Part shown: positions 53,501 to 64,000 of the stretch, piece after piece
Layout of the letters: the number at the start of each line of letters is the position of its first letter
Numbering within the stretch: the first letter of the stretch is position 1
Assembly (NCBI GenBank): GCA_964036295.1
Contig: OZ038472.1
Span: 806,001 to 870,000, forward strand
Reading direction: 5' to 3'
DNA: 64,000 nt
Source of the DNA: Plumapathes pennacea
Lineage: Eukaryota > Cnidaria > Anthozoa > Antipatharia > Myriopathidae
Program-made: the position numbers and the translations under genes
Notes under the pieces: model-generated
Told to the model about the DNA's origin: nothing
Databases searched by the model: none
The model's input: the letters and a program-made list of their open reading frames with translations, nothing else

Positions 53501-55177
53501 TCTTAAAAAAGCTGGCGGAGACGTTAATCTATAATCGACAGTGATTACGTAATTGCCTTATTAGGACATTGCCTTAGGCACCTGGCCTAAAAGGTCGCAT
53601 CGCACACACCCACACACGAACATTAGATTTCGAGATGGCGACAGGCTTGGAGTCTTCAAATTAATGCATTAGAGTCGTGATTATTTCCCTCACTTCGTTC
53701 GGGGAAAAAAATCTAACTAGCTTAAAAACTCTAAAAAAAAAATCTAACTAGTTTAAAAACCCTTAGTGGCCTAGTGGCCTAGACATCAAGTGTCTATCGA
53801 TATATTTTCGAAATTGGAACGCATACTATAGTTAAAATAATAATTATGCCACGACTAGGTTTAAACGCTGACAGCTGGTCACCGTACAATAACCAGCCAC
53901 ATTAAAACACAAACCAGTACCTGATAGGTGGGAACAACAGCTATCAATGTAAAGACAAATCATGATAATAAACATGTGCGGTAATACTTACCCGGTTGCG
54001 AGCTTACTTTAAAAGGATCAACCTGTAAAATGACAGAGAATTGAGGGTCGTATTTAGTTGAGATTTTGTGAACTGCTGTAGATAATTTTTGCACTGATAA
54101 GAATATTTAGTGTTAGTATATACCACACAAGTGAATAGTGCTTTTCGCGCGCTCTGATTGGCTCCTCAATCTCGGAATATCAAGTACTATTCACCTCCCG
54201 GCGGCTTCCGGTAAAACAAAATGGCGCGCGAACCCAATTTTTGCCCACTTTTGTCGGAAATAAAATAGCTATTTGGGAGTTGGCTATTAAACTTGTGTGG
54301 TATATACTAATTAACAATTATTCGTCGAAGTGGAAGTGAATAGCGGTGGAAATTTACCTCGCCGAAACGGCTCGGTAAATATCCACCGCTATTCACCTCC
54401 ACTTCGACGAATAATTGTTAAATAGTCCATTACTGTTTACTGCCGTAAGCGACGTTCATCTATTGTGTCGTCTCCAAGTTGAATAATGTGATGCGATTGG
54501 GCGACACAGCGACTCGTAAAACAAAAATTTAAAATAAGTTTCTCGGTATTTTGATTTAATTGAATTTAAACTTGCAGTTCATCCACAACAGAACTCAGAC
54601 ACAGAGACGCTTTTAGTTCCGCCATGTCTTCATATTGCAACGGGAGTCATTTTTGTCAACAAAGTAGATTATAATGCCTTGAGTTCTAACTAACTGCTTT
54701 AGCGAGTCTGTGTTTTTGATTGCTGCTAAAAGTTTCAGTCTTGTAATCAGTGTTGTATAAAATCAAGCAGAATTATTTTTGAGCAAAGATGACCGACAAC
54801 TATTCTCAACACAATCATCTGATGATCTCGCTCTATGACCATTTCTTAACGTCTTCACTTGTTCTGATTTTACGTACCTTTTCTAGGAAAATATATCCAC
54901 GCGCCGTTTTCAATTTCGCAGAAATATCTCTTCTCTTGTCTTTGTTCATGAAGCATGTTTTGCTTTGGGGATGAAAAGATGCGCTGTTACACTGCTCGTC
55001 TCTCGAGCACAGGAAACTGCAGGTTGAGAAACTATTACAAGACACAGATGTCATAGCCTTGCTGTCCAGAATCCGATCCTTTTTTAGCAAAAAGAACGAA
55101 TGAATATTTTCTGCAGCCACCTGATACGAAAGAAATGCAGATACACCGACGATGATGAATAAAACGTAAGACGGCAT
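50587..55177 (-). CDS. Secreted PAN/apple-like plus fibrinogen-like domain protein
   Basis: Three minus-strand exons join in phase: 55177-54878, 54022-53992 and 51263-50587, giving 335 residues. Residues 1-22 are a signal peptide (LFIIVGVSAFL core, cleavage near VAA). Residues 23-97 are cysteine-rich (VSCNSF, TCSFLC, EQCNSASF, KTCFM), like a PAN/apple domain. A 10-residue linker exon follows. From about residue 122 the pattern SCKDLKVL, TGVYWIKP, AYCDQETKGGGWTLVW is the start of a fibrinogen-related domain, ending PHGNVFIR. Such secreted lectin-like proteins bind surface glycans and are expanded in cnidarians, often as putative immune receptors. The C-terminal half diverges from ficolins, so ligand-binding residues cannot be assigned. 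The long second intron (about 2.7 kb) holds a MITE and an arginine-rich frame. A further exon there cannot be excluded. Confidence 0.8.
52769..52931. mobile_element. Hairpin MITE with AGCCTGGTCCTCACTAGCG termini
   Basis: The outer 20-22 bp (from GCCTGGTCCTCACTAGCGCA at 52769) recur inverted at 52910-52931. The inner arms hold the hexamer CATAAG/CTTATG repeated several times on each side. The central about 50 bp is unpaired. This is the expected structure of a non-autonomous inverted-repeat DNA transposon. It lies in an intron of the fibrinogen-like gene. Confidence 0.85.
53166..53438 (-). CDS. Arg/Glu/Gln-rich open frame, possible transposon-derived fragment
   Basis: A 90-codon frame whose first 70 residues are strongly biased to R, E, Q and A in a short helical period (REARLQKRREQARARR, RDRAEETAPQREQRL). 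This is unlike random AT-rich sequence and resembles the charged heads of transposon-associated proteins common in cnidarian genomes, an inference from memory of their style. No helicase or transposase domain follows. It lies in the second intron of the fibrinogen-like gene on the same strand. Confidence 0.25.
   Translation of the reverse strand: MKHAERSREARLQKRREQARARRNRETIREQRQIRLEKRRQTCYNRQHHERDRAEETAPQREQRLKANRELQTPFVLNSDTYSERTSNKG
54114..54309. mobile_element. MITE with 19-bp terminal inverted repeats
   Basis: TAGTATATACCACACAAGT at 54114-54132 is perfectly inverted at 54291-54309. The 196-bp element is flanked by TA-like target bases and has no coding capacity. The interior includes a GATTGGCTCC segment and a GCGCGCG-rich run. 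It lies in the first intron of the fibrinogen-like gene. Confidence 0.8.
54312..54420. mobile_element. Long hairpin adjacent to the TIR element
   Basis: Arms of about 52 bp, beginning TAACAATTATTCGTCGAAGT on the left, pair with the right arm ending in its complement at 54420. There are few mismatches and a loop of about 5-9 bases near 54362. It begins 2 bp after the preceding MITE, so the two may be one composite element. Confidence 0.8.
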
Positions 55178-56023
55178 AATCCTCGATAAACTACCAACTG
55201 AGTCGTGTTCTTATGATCTGCAGGCTGTGACAACAAGAAAGAGCGAAGTAATAAACTTGTTTGTACAAGATAAGGGGCACAAAAGCCGTGATATTTGGAC
55301 TTCTTTTAGTGTGTTTTAAACTGTTGTTCACTAGTTTACATATAAGTTATCAGGCTTCGCTCTCATGCGGCCTACTCAGTAACGAGAGACTCAGTCGGGT
55401 AAACTGCGCATTTGGGTAATGATTTTTTGATAAATTTGCAGAATCCTTGTATATTCTTCCCTCGTGGTACATAGGTGTATCTATAACCTTTTCTTTGGCG
55501 TTTTCAGCCTTAGTTAATTTACTTTATTTCTTATATTTAGTTAAGATGACTGCTCTTTTCTCGTTTACACAACTCATGGCAGTAAGCAAACTGCTTTGGT
55601 AAAACGCGATTAATTTCCAGTAGAAATGTTATTAGCAGGACAAAGAATTATCACTGAACAAAAAAACTATTTCTTAACTTAAAGTTAGCTTGTAATAATG
55701 TGTTGGTGGATGTTTCAAGCGTTAGTCCTTTGTCAAAGCAAAGGGCAGATCGAAAATTGATTAGTAGTCTGCAATATAGTCGGAGATTTTTAGTATTTGG
55801 TCTGAAATAGGGTCGAAAATCGCAAATTTTGGTCTAAAAGTAGGGTTGAAAATTGCATATTTTGGTCTGAAGAACGATTCGTCTTTAGAGCAGTAGGCAC
55901 ATGTACCTTTTAGATACCTATTTTTTTAGTTATATGGCGTTGGTCGTTTACTTATAACCCAAAAAACCCCACCCCAACCCCGCGCACTGTTTTGTTCATG
56001 CGTCCTATGTACATAAAATTAAG

Positions 56024-56435
56024 ATGCCAACTGACAAGCGTGCCAAAACCGGCTTGACTGCATTTTTCACACCTTTCGTTCCATCGTGCACAGAAGCCAT
56101 TTGTGAGAAGACTCCGGCGAAGATGGATGTGTTTGTGAGAAGAGATTTGAAAACCAAAAATGGCGGAGCAAGCGAAAGTCAGGCTTTCTGGTGAGTCTTA
56201 CTAAGTTGAAACTTGCGACGTACGAACGAACGAACGAACGAAATAAACTTACGCTTAGCTTTATGCCTGTCTTTGAAACATTCCAGGTTATTCAATACAT
56301 TTCTCTCTTTTCTCGCAGAGCTTTCACACCACGCAGCTTTCAGGACAGTGGAAAAGAGGCATGGCACATGGATTTGACTCAAAGTTTACAAGGAATATTT
56401 GGCTGGAGATGGCTTCAAACGGAAGACGGATGTAG
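56024..56435 (+). CDS. Weak candidate small gene or decayed transposon-type gene
   Basis: The ATG at 56024 opens a 55-codon frame (MPTDKRAKTGLTAFFTPF...) that ends at a good donor, TTTCTG|GTGAGT, at 56190. An acceptor at 56320/56321 joins it in phase to a 115-bp exon ending with TAG at 56433-56435, giving 93 residues. A more canonical acceptor 2 bp upstream would give an immediate stop. No family is recognised. The basic N-terminus with a following SGQWKRG segment faintly recalls the head of hAT/zinc-finger transposase-type proteins. Treat as a hypothesis. Confidence 0.25.
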
Positions 56436-57827
56436 AAATGTATTGAACAGAAAACCGTAAGCTCTGATGTGTGAATGTTATTCTACAGTCATGTATGATG
56501 TTATTTACTTTGTCTTTGAAAGAGGTGTTCCAAACGTTCTCAGTCTGTTCAATTCGCTCAAAGACTTTCTTTTACATTAATTCGTGGACATGAACGATTT
56601 TAAACGCGAGGGCACTTTTGAATTTTATATTTTATATTTTATTTTTTATTTTTGCTGCACTGCGTCGGGCAAAAACCTAATTTGCTATCTGTCACATACG
56701 TGTGAACAGCATATTATTGCAAGAGAAGGTCGTTCTTTTTTTACTAGATAGATTTAATCCAAATTGCAAAAATTTCCAGGTCCGCTACGATATTATGCAG
56801 AAAAATGCCAAATGATAAATTATGCAAACAATACAGATCTTGGCTGCTGAAAACAATGATGTCCAATCAATTTGGTTAACAAAGAATTATTGCTTTGCCC
56901 GTGTTTTTATTTTTCGAGTGTCAACTTTTTTGTTGTTGTTTTCCTAAAACGTTCACGATTGGCACTTGTTTTTGCCCGTAACTTTTTTTGTTCGTTGTGA
57001 AAACGTGTTACGCAGATATCGATTTAACGTTTTTTTACTGTTTCTGCCTGTAAATTTATCGTTCTCTTTCTCAACGGTCAAAACAACGCTTAACTTCCCT
57101 CACAAAATGGTTGTTGTTTTCGATTTTTCTATCATGTTTGCGTCATTTTCTTCAAAACTTTTCTTTTTTTTTTTTTTGGTCGCCCTCGCGTTGAACTTGA
57201 CACAAATTTGTACAATATTTCTCCTGTCGCTTTTAAATTTGGCTACGGCTTGATAAATACATGTTGGACATGTTGTTAGATTTCTTTAGTTACTACCTGA
57301 TACAGTGTAGGTTTCTTTGGAACATCTCAAGTTTTTTATTTTTATTTTTTATTTTTTGTGGTTCTGTTAAGTTGGGATGGTTGGAAGAGAATCGTACGCT
57401 ATTTTTTGTCCATTGGATTGGAAAGTCGTTTTGATTCCGTCGCACAACTTTTAATCTGGCCTCGGTTATAGAATGTCGCGATGTCAAGCATTGTTCTTCA
57501 ACGTTAAATTTTGTTCTTGACGCCGTGTTTGATTTAACTGATGCTTCACGAAGCTGACGCGGTTCAACGAGAGTTTAATCCCAGTTGTTGTTAGCTTTTA
57601 TCGTTTTCAAATCCAAAGCTTGAAATGTTTTAAGGACTTCATCTGTGATATTGTATTCGGTTTTTGTTGCAAAAACAAATTCATTCACTTGCCTGTTGGG
57701 CAATTTCAAATCGATTTTTCTTGCGAAAACTAAGTTATTCATTGTCATTTGCAAGCAGTGCGCAATTCTCTTCCTCCATCCTAGTTTATTAGATAATCCC
57801 TTTTGCTAAGAATCTAATGCAGCAACT

Positions 57828-58136
57828 GATGCAGGCAATCGGTGCCTGTTTTCTTTCGCGAAGGCTCTAGAAGCGTAGTCGGTGTATTTTTAAATGTTTG
57901 TAGCCTATAGCTTTTTAGTGAAGGACTCCTAGTTTGATGCAGGCAATCGGTGTCTGTTTTCTTTTGCGAAGGCTCTAGAAGCGTAGTCGGTGTATTTTTA
58001 AATGTTTGTAGCCTTTAGCTTTTTAGTGAAGGACTCCTAGTTTGATGCAGGCAATCGGTGTCTGTTTTCTTTTACTGTTTGTAGCCTTTAGCTTTTTAGC
58101 CTTTAGTTTTTTAGTGAAGGACTTCCAGTTTGATGC
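57828..58136. repeat. 108-bp tandem repeat, about 2.9 copies
   Basis: Units start with GATGCAGGCAATCGGTG at 57828, 57936 and 58044, exactly 108 bp apart. The third copy has an internal deletion and a small local duplication of CTTTAG(C/T)TTTTTAG. Copies one and two differ by only a few bases, so the expansion is recent. Confidence 0.93.
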
Positions 58137-58184
58137 GTGTATTTTATATTTCTGTTGAATGATGTGCTTAATAAAGACGTCTGT

Positions 58185-58203
58185 GGGGGGGGGGGGGGGG
58201 AGG
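58185..58203. repeat. Poly-G tract
   Basis: A run of 16 or more G on the plus strand. Such runs often cause assembly or read errors. Confidence 0.9.
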
Positions 58204-58570
58204 GATATGATTTACATGAATATGTAATATGCAGTGTAACCTGCAAAACCTGTTTTATAATTAAAGATGACATAAGACCATAATGCTTTTCAAACTTTAT
58301 TGACGTCACATTCAGAGTGTATATAAGTAAATTTTCCGGTAGGGGAGGTTGGTCGGGGTTAGCGGATGGCACCAGTTATAGTCAAATTTTTTTGCTTACC
58401 TAATGAGGTTAATGATCGGACTTTGAAACAGCAAGAGTAATAGAGTTGTACTAATTCTGTAGTAGTACAAGAGTACTACTACACTGTTACAACTACTATT
58501 ACTATTACTACTTCAAAGCCCATCCGCGAACCAAGTAGTTAAGCAAAGTAAATTGAAGGAGAGGCTCTGA

Positions 58571-58740
58571 GAAACGGAAAGCTGATAACGCGAAGGAAAA
58601 GGTTGTTGAAAATTGGTTGATTCAACAATGTTTTGAGGCAAAATAATCTTTTGCATTGCGTCTGTTCATGAAAAATTCCGCGCATGAAACGGAAAGCTGA
58701 TAACGCGAAGGAAAATTAATCTTTTGCATTGCGTCCGTTT
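58571..58740. repeat. Imperfect direct duplication
   Basis: GAAACGGAAAGCTGATAACG at 58571 recurs at about 58686. AATCTTTTGCATTGCGTC also occurs twice (about 58645 and 58718). A two-part block appears to have been duplicated with loss of intervening sequence. Confidence 0.8.
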
Positions 58741-59153
58741 ATGAAAAGTTCGATGCCTGAAGTTGGCATAAGTCTTCAGCCAAATCAAGAATATTGGAGC
58801 CAAAATGAAAAACGTTTCTCAGAGCCTCCCATTCTAAATACTTTTCGAAATAAGAAGGGAAAGTACTCCCTTGCTTCTAATAAACACGCACAATATGAGA
58901 TATGGTTGTTGAATCACTAGAAAATCTTAAAGGTAGAATAAAAGATTTTGCTTCGCACCAAATTGTTCAAATGGCTGGTATTTAGCCTGAAAACCCGAAG
59001 TCAGAATGTAAAGAAATCTGTGCAATTAACAAAATATCGTTGCAATTGACCATCGCAAAGTTCCATTTGAAATTTGCGACTAACCAATTGAGCAAAATTC
59101 CTATTTTTACAATAACACGTCAGTTTCTCGCTTTGTGATTGGCTAATTTTCAT

Positions 59154-59761
59154 TATCAATAAGAGGACAGACACATAAAATCGAGTGCTGACGACAGTGA
59201 TTTGGACGAAGAAGGTGAATTCAGCTTCAATTTTACCTCAGTTCTTGCAAAAGAGACATTCGGCATTTGAAGTAGAGAACCAGAAGTGTTCAGAGGCGAA
59301 TTTCCTTGAGCTTTGTCTTGAAATTGTCGAGAAAACCGCAGCAGAAAAGCGTCTAGTTTCATTTCTTTCCAACTTTTTTGACAAAATTTTATTTTGCACG
59401 CGCGAAATGCTCACGTCAAACTGTCACTTTTTGGCCAATGAAATGTCTTGAATTTCAACCTCGACCAATTAGAAAGCGGGAAAAGTTGTTGACAACATTT
59501 AGGTCAAATCGAACAAAATCCAGTTTTCTTGCGTGTTTTCCCCGCGTCGTCGCTTGAGTTTTGTTATTGTAAAAAACAAATTGACGCCAGTTTTTTATGT
59601 GTCTGTCCTCTTATTGATCATGAAACGTGTCATAACATTGTCAAAAAGTTGCGGATCCACTCGGCGAAGCGCCTCGTGGATCCACAACTTTTTGACAATG
59701 TTATGACGCGTTTCATGATCAATAAGAGGACAGACACATAAAAAACTGACGTCAATTTGTT
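59154..59761. mobile_element. Inverted-repeat element with an 86-bp-arm hairpin
   Basis: Arms at 59574-59660 and 59676-59761 are near-perfect reverse complements (about 86 bp each) around a 15-bp GC-rich loop. A partial extra copy of the arm sequence (ATCAATAAGAGGACAGACAC) lies at 59154, in the same orientation as the right arm and inverted to the left arm, bracketing about 420 bp. The whole could be one longer element with inverted ends plus a fold-back terminus. No transposase is encoded. Confidence 0.8.
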
Positions 59762-60703
59762 AATTCGAACGCAAATTTCCATTTGAAATTTGCAGAGATA
59801 AAAATTTCCCTAGTTTTGTCGTTCCTATTTCAGCATCGCAAAGTTCCATTTGAAATTTGCGATTATATTTTCAGTGATTTGAAAGAAACAACCACATCCC
59901 ATTACATGCAGAGATCAAGCATACTAAAATGACTGCAGTGCCGTTGACGCGATATTGGACACGACAAAAAAAAAAAAACCACGCGAAAAACCGTTTCGAA
60001 AGAGAAAAAAACAAAACACTCCGTTCGCTCAGCTGGCATTTGAACATGAAATCAGATACTCTAGCTCAGTTAAACTCTGTATTTTACACGTTCTTGTAAG
60101 CGGGCAGTTCTAGTGTACCGTAAACTATCGGATGGTACATTCAAATTTCGCGCTCGATATTTGTGATTGCGCCGAACTCGAGATACAAAAAGTATAAAAA
60201 TACGAGTTCTTTCGCGATGCACTGAAGCCGGTTCGTGTAGAAAACATCTCTTGTTCTTTTCAGTAACGGCTTGTTTGCAGTCATGTAAAGTAAGCTTGGC
60301 TCACTACGAAACGAGGTGTCTCGATAGAACATATACTTGAAGCACTGACTTCTCAGCAATTAAATAAAAAAGAAATGTCTGTTTAAGCCAAATCAAACCA
60401 AATTTTCTGACACGAGAAAAAACGCGAACCCCGAAAAGTTATCGAAACACCTCGACTCGTGTAATAACGAATATACAAGGCTGATAGGTTCCATGCATCA
60501 TAAAAATAACTGCTATGGAGATGGGTAATTTGTTTGAAGTTAAAGAAACGACGCGAAGCTTCGTTTTGAAAAATAAAAATCCAATTTGTTGATAGAAATA
60601 TAGTCGGTAGTTTTATCAACACGGAAATGCATGGTATCGATCAGCCTCAATAATTAAATCTGCATCAAAATAATCACAATAGTAAACCCTACTTTACAGT
60701 AGT

Positions 60704-61278
60704 CTAGCACTTGTGTCCTTGCAGGAACCATTGCTTGTTATTCATGGTAGCCCACTGCAGTCCATTCCAGTCCAGTGCAGTCCATTTAACGGTTTCATCC
60801 AGATCGTCACTCGAGCTCTGTGTTTAAAGGAACGCATTCTGTAAGCTAACAATGTCTTTTGGCTGGGTTAAATGTATATGTACTGTACTGACCGAGATGA
60901 AACTCTGAACCTATAATGCAAAGGCAGTAAACTCGAAACTCACCTGGCATAATTCGTCTCGAAGCTTGACGGGGCAGTTTCGCTCAGTTCCCGTCCATTC
61001 TGCCAATTTTTCTTTGCCCTGAAGTCGAAGAACACGTTTGGTCAGCTAAACCATTTTTGGGCAAAACAAACAACAGGAATAAACACGAAACGTACCGAAT
61101 AATTCCACATTCGACAAACAACGTGGAGATAATGATATACAGAAGAGAAAGGTGTGAAAAGATTCTTGCATGCTTTAGTTACGTCACAGTCTAGTACCTA
61201 GACTCACCAGGGGAGGGGATGGAGTGATGTTGTGGCGCTGTTGGAGGACTGAGCAAGTGGCTTCACTGGCGGATAGAC
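60704..61278 (-). CDS. 3' exons of an unidentified gene (partial)
   Basis: Three minus-strand exons join in phase: 61278-61208, 61018-60944 and 60817-60704 (stop TAG at 60704). All have clean AG acceptors and GT donors. They encode about 85 residues: LSASEATCSVLQQRHNITP..., then KEKLAEWTGTERNCPVKLRDELCQ in parts, then SSSDDLDETVKWTALDWNGLQW and an end of QWFLQGHKC. The first exon needs one base from an upstream exon that I could not locate, so the 5' part lies further right or outside the window. The Trp-rich end is coded by repeated CAGTCCA-like heptamers on the plus strand. I do not recognise the family. Confidence 0.55.
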
Positions 61279-64000
61279 CTGAAATAAAGATCGGAAAATG
61301 GTAACGCTTTCTTCATCACTTTGCACTACACACTAAAGGCTGGACTAAAGAAAATAGTATTGGCGTTTTATAGGCCGGGTTCTAATACTCGTGTCTCCCC
61401 TCGTACCTGGGTCTTCGCAAATATAGTGTTGTCACGTGCGCGATTTCATTTTTGGAATTTTTTTCTCTTCAGAGGAGTAGAATTTTTTACTAAACGTATA
61501 TAAATATAACGGTCAAAATTTCGACCCCAAGGAGGTATTTTAAATGGCAAGGTTCCCGCCCACCTTCTTTTACACTGTTCGATTTTAGGGCCAAATAATT
61601 ATTAGCCAATATATAATAATGAAGAATATATTTAATTTCCAACACATTTGTTATAAATTATAGGGTTTCTGACCAATATAACGAACACATTTTCCCAGTC
61701 CCTTGCAATTTCTTACACTGTGCATGTATATCAGGTTTCCACTGTACATGCAGGAGTTTGCAATGTGCCATTTTAAGAGTGACTGTCTGTGAGAATCAAT
61801 CAAACTCCAGCACAAGTTAAACATAAAGTTTCCTCTAAGTGAAATGAAGTACGGTTAGTTTTCGTAAAGAGTTTTTCCTGGATATTATAGGGGGAAAAAG
61901 GGGTTATTACATGGGAAGGATTGCAATACGGCAGAGTATTTTTTATGAGTCGGTTTTATATTTTTCGAGCCTGCTTCAGGTCATTGTACGTATTTCTTTA
62001 ACAAGTTATTACATACTGTACAGTACATGGCAGGGCAAGAATTGCCAGGATCCTTGCAGGATAAACAAAACATAAGTCTGCTTAGATCCTGGTAGGATCT
62101 GGTTAAGATCCTCTTAGATTTTTACAGGATAAACACAACGCGTAAGACATCGGAGGGTCTGGGTACGAGACTGGACTGGGAACTAGTATGAGGTCACATT
62201 TTATACATTGACCTATCAGAATGCAGGAGCTATTTCGAAATTTTAACGGTTCGAAGTTTCAGGACAGTTCGTCGTGTCTTCTGTGTATGAAATTTAGCTT
62301 TGATTTCACTATTTCAAAGCTTTTGACTGATCCAAGCACAACATAAGGCTTTATTGATGCCAGGGGAAGGACAGGCAGAAGTAGAAGACTTGCCAAATCG
62401 CCTGCAAGTCGAACGATGTTCAAACACCGACATTGTTTGGAAACATTCGAACGCTGACTCACGTACTAAATACTTGAATTAAGGTGAGAAGATATAATTT
62501 TACTTGGTTATATTAGTGAATAGATTGATTTACGTGGTCTGAGTATGTTCACTGTTGGTGTATACTTTTGGGGGAGTACTGGATCTTCACATACAGTCAC
62601 AGGCGGCCCAAGTTCGGTTCAGTTCCCAAGAAAGGAAACATCGACAGGAATTTCTACCACTAATACTGGTCGTAGCGGCTTTAAGTGATACGAGGGACGC
62701 AGGAGACAACTACTAACAAGTAGCGAACGTTTAGTTTGAGTTTCATTACCAAATTCTATGATTTTCCGTGATCGGTAAAATCCCCATATATTTCCTTATT
62801 ATCTTGAGTTACGAAACATTTAGACACCAAGCTTGGGCCGCCTGTGATACAGTATTCACTATTTGACTCACTGATGATGGTTGTCTGCGATGATCTAGGC
62901 ACTTCTGATGGCCGAAGTACTGTATGTAGCACATGTTTAATTTTCCATTCCCGATTCTTCATACATCACAATGTGTTTTACTATGGGCCATTCCATTTTT
63001 TACAGTCTGTGCACCCCCCTATTGAGGGTTGTGGATATCCTTGGGGAGGGGTCCCAGCATAAAATCCAAGGGGGTTTATATTCAAGGGGGTGAATCCCTG
63101 ACAAAATCCATGGGGGGCTGTGGGGGAGGTGGTTCGGTTTAATATCTTTTAGCAATTTACAGTACATGCTGTCTACAGGATGAAATAAACAAAATACTGT
63201 CAGACGATAACATGCATGTGAATTGACATGAGGCTGACACGTGCAATCACTGTCTTACAGGGAGTATTAACACAAGCAAAGAAGAAGAAAGACCAGTACT
63301 TGCAGCTGAGTGTGTTGCTTGCATTAATACTTGCCCACTTGGCTTTTGTTTGATTTATATACATTTTAAAATTACATTTAGCCTGAAAATTACATACTGG
63401 GCATACAGAGTTTAAATGCATGTCCAAATACCAACAAATTTTTTTTGACAGTTTAATGTTATGAACACTTACATTATTTTATAATTTGGTTAATGTATAG
63501 TGCATTTCTTTCCTATGTTGTCAATAGCTGACACAGTTGCATACAAATAATAGAGATGTGTGTGTGTGTGTGCTATCAAAATTGTTGTGGTAATATTTAA
63601 AGTTGGAGTGCCCCAGCTTCTAAACTGATCGAGTAGATATGGTGCCACCAAATGCATAGATTTATCCTTGTTTTTCAAGTTGTTACTACTAGATTTAATA
63701 GGACTTCTGTACCATTGATAGAGCAAGCAATACCAGCCACTTTATGGCCAATTTAATGTAATAGGCATTAATTGTCCACTTTTTTACTGTGAAAAAGCTG
63801 TAGGGTCATTAGATTTATTAGTATTGAATTAGATGGAGCCGTTTTCAGATGACTGTCTAAAACTAATACCAATTAAAGAAATCACAGAACCTGAATCAGT
63901 GAGATGAGCAAAACATATCAGACCAATATATTAGATGTTCAAGCAAAACCAAAACCAAAACCAAGTAATTGGACACAATTTTACAAACCAATCAGCAGTG
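61279..64000. other. No gene recognised to the window edge
   Basis: AT-rich sequence with short non-convincing frames and a small (GT)n run near 63557. It may contain introns or upstream exons of the minus-strand gene ending at 60704. Confidence 0.5.

Larger units (their letters stand above)
55178..60703. other. Repeat-rich intergenic stretch
   Basis: Contains the promoter of the fibrinogen-like gene, a weak two-exon candidate at 56024-56435, a 108-bp tandem array, a poly-G tract and a long hairpin element. Apart from these no gene is recognised. The sequence is AT-rich with frequent homopolymer runs. Confidence 0.55.

Noticed and set aside
63490..63726. Minus-strand frame near the window end
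   Set aside because: Spans a (GT)n run, no motifs and no phased exons.

Overview
This looks like genomic DNA from an invertebrate animal, most likely a cnidarian such as a stony coral. All multi-exon genes use GT-AG introns, exon phases join cleanly, the spacers are AT-rich, and there are many microsatellites and short hairpin (MITE-like) elements. The species assignment is an inference from protein flavour and repeat style.

Layout. 1-2268 is repeats. A minus-strand ubiquitin-like first exon (2269-2521) lies head-to-head with a five-exon Flower calcium-channel gene (CACFD1, 2737-4961, +). A single-exon class A GPCR (6469-7404, -) follows. An ankyrin-repeat/SOCS-box gene (8505-9503, -) lies head-to-head with an 18-exon actin-related protein 5 gene (ACTR5, 9636-16863, +). 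ACTR5 ends tail-to-tail with a 15-exon gene (17188-22221, -) that encodes a dihydrouridine-synthase-like domain and a TRMT10-type tRNA m1R9 methyltransferase in one reading frame. That gene lies head-to-head with alpha-tubulin acetyltransferase (ATAT1, 22604-26273, +).

After about 6.6 kb without a recognisable gene comes a SynGAP/DAB2IP-family Ras GTPase-activating protein (32911-49859, +): PH, C2 and RasGAP domains, a large disordered exon and a terminal coiled coil, with candidate extra N-terminal exons and a candidate alternative first exon. It ends tail-to-tail with a secreted PAN/apple plus fibrinogen-like gene (50587-55177, -). The last 9 kb is mostly MITEs and tandem repeats plus the 3' end of an unidentified minus-strand gene (60704-61278).

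How the genes relate. They are ordinary eukaryotic genes, not an operon. Three head-to-head pairs (215, 132 and 382 bp between start codons) probably share bidirectional promoters. The best candidate for something undescribed is the Dus-TRMT10 fusion: every exon junction keeps the frame over 572 residues, and the Dus half has lost its usual catalytic-cysteine motif, suggesting a tRNA-binding pseudoenzyme tethered to a position-9 methyltransferase. ACTR5 also has unusual tandem duplications around exons 5 and 13, including one that created a second in-frame splice acceptor.
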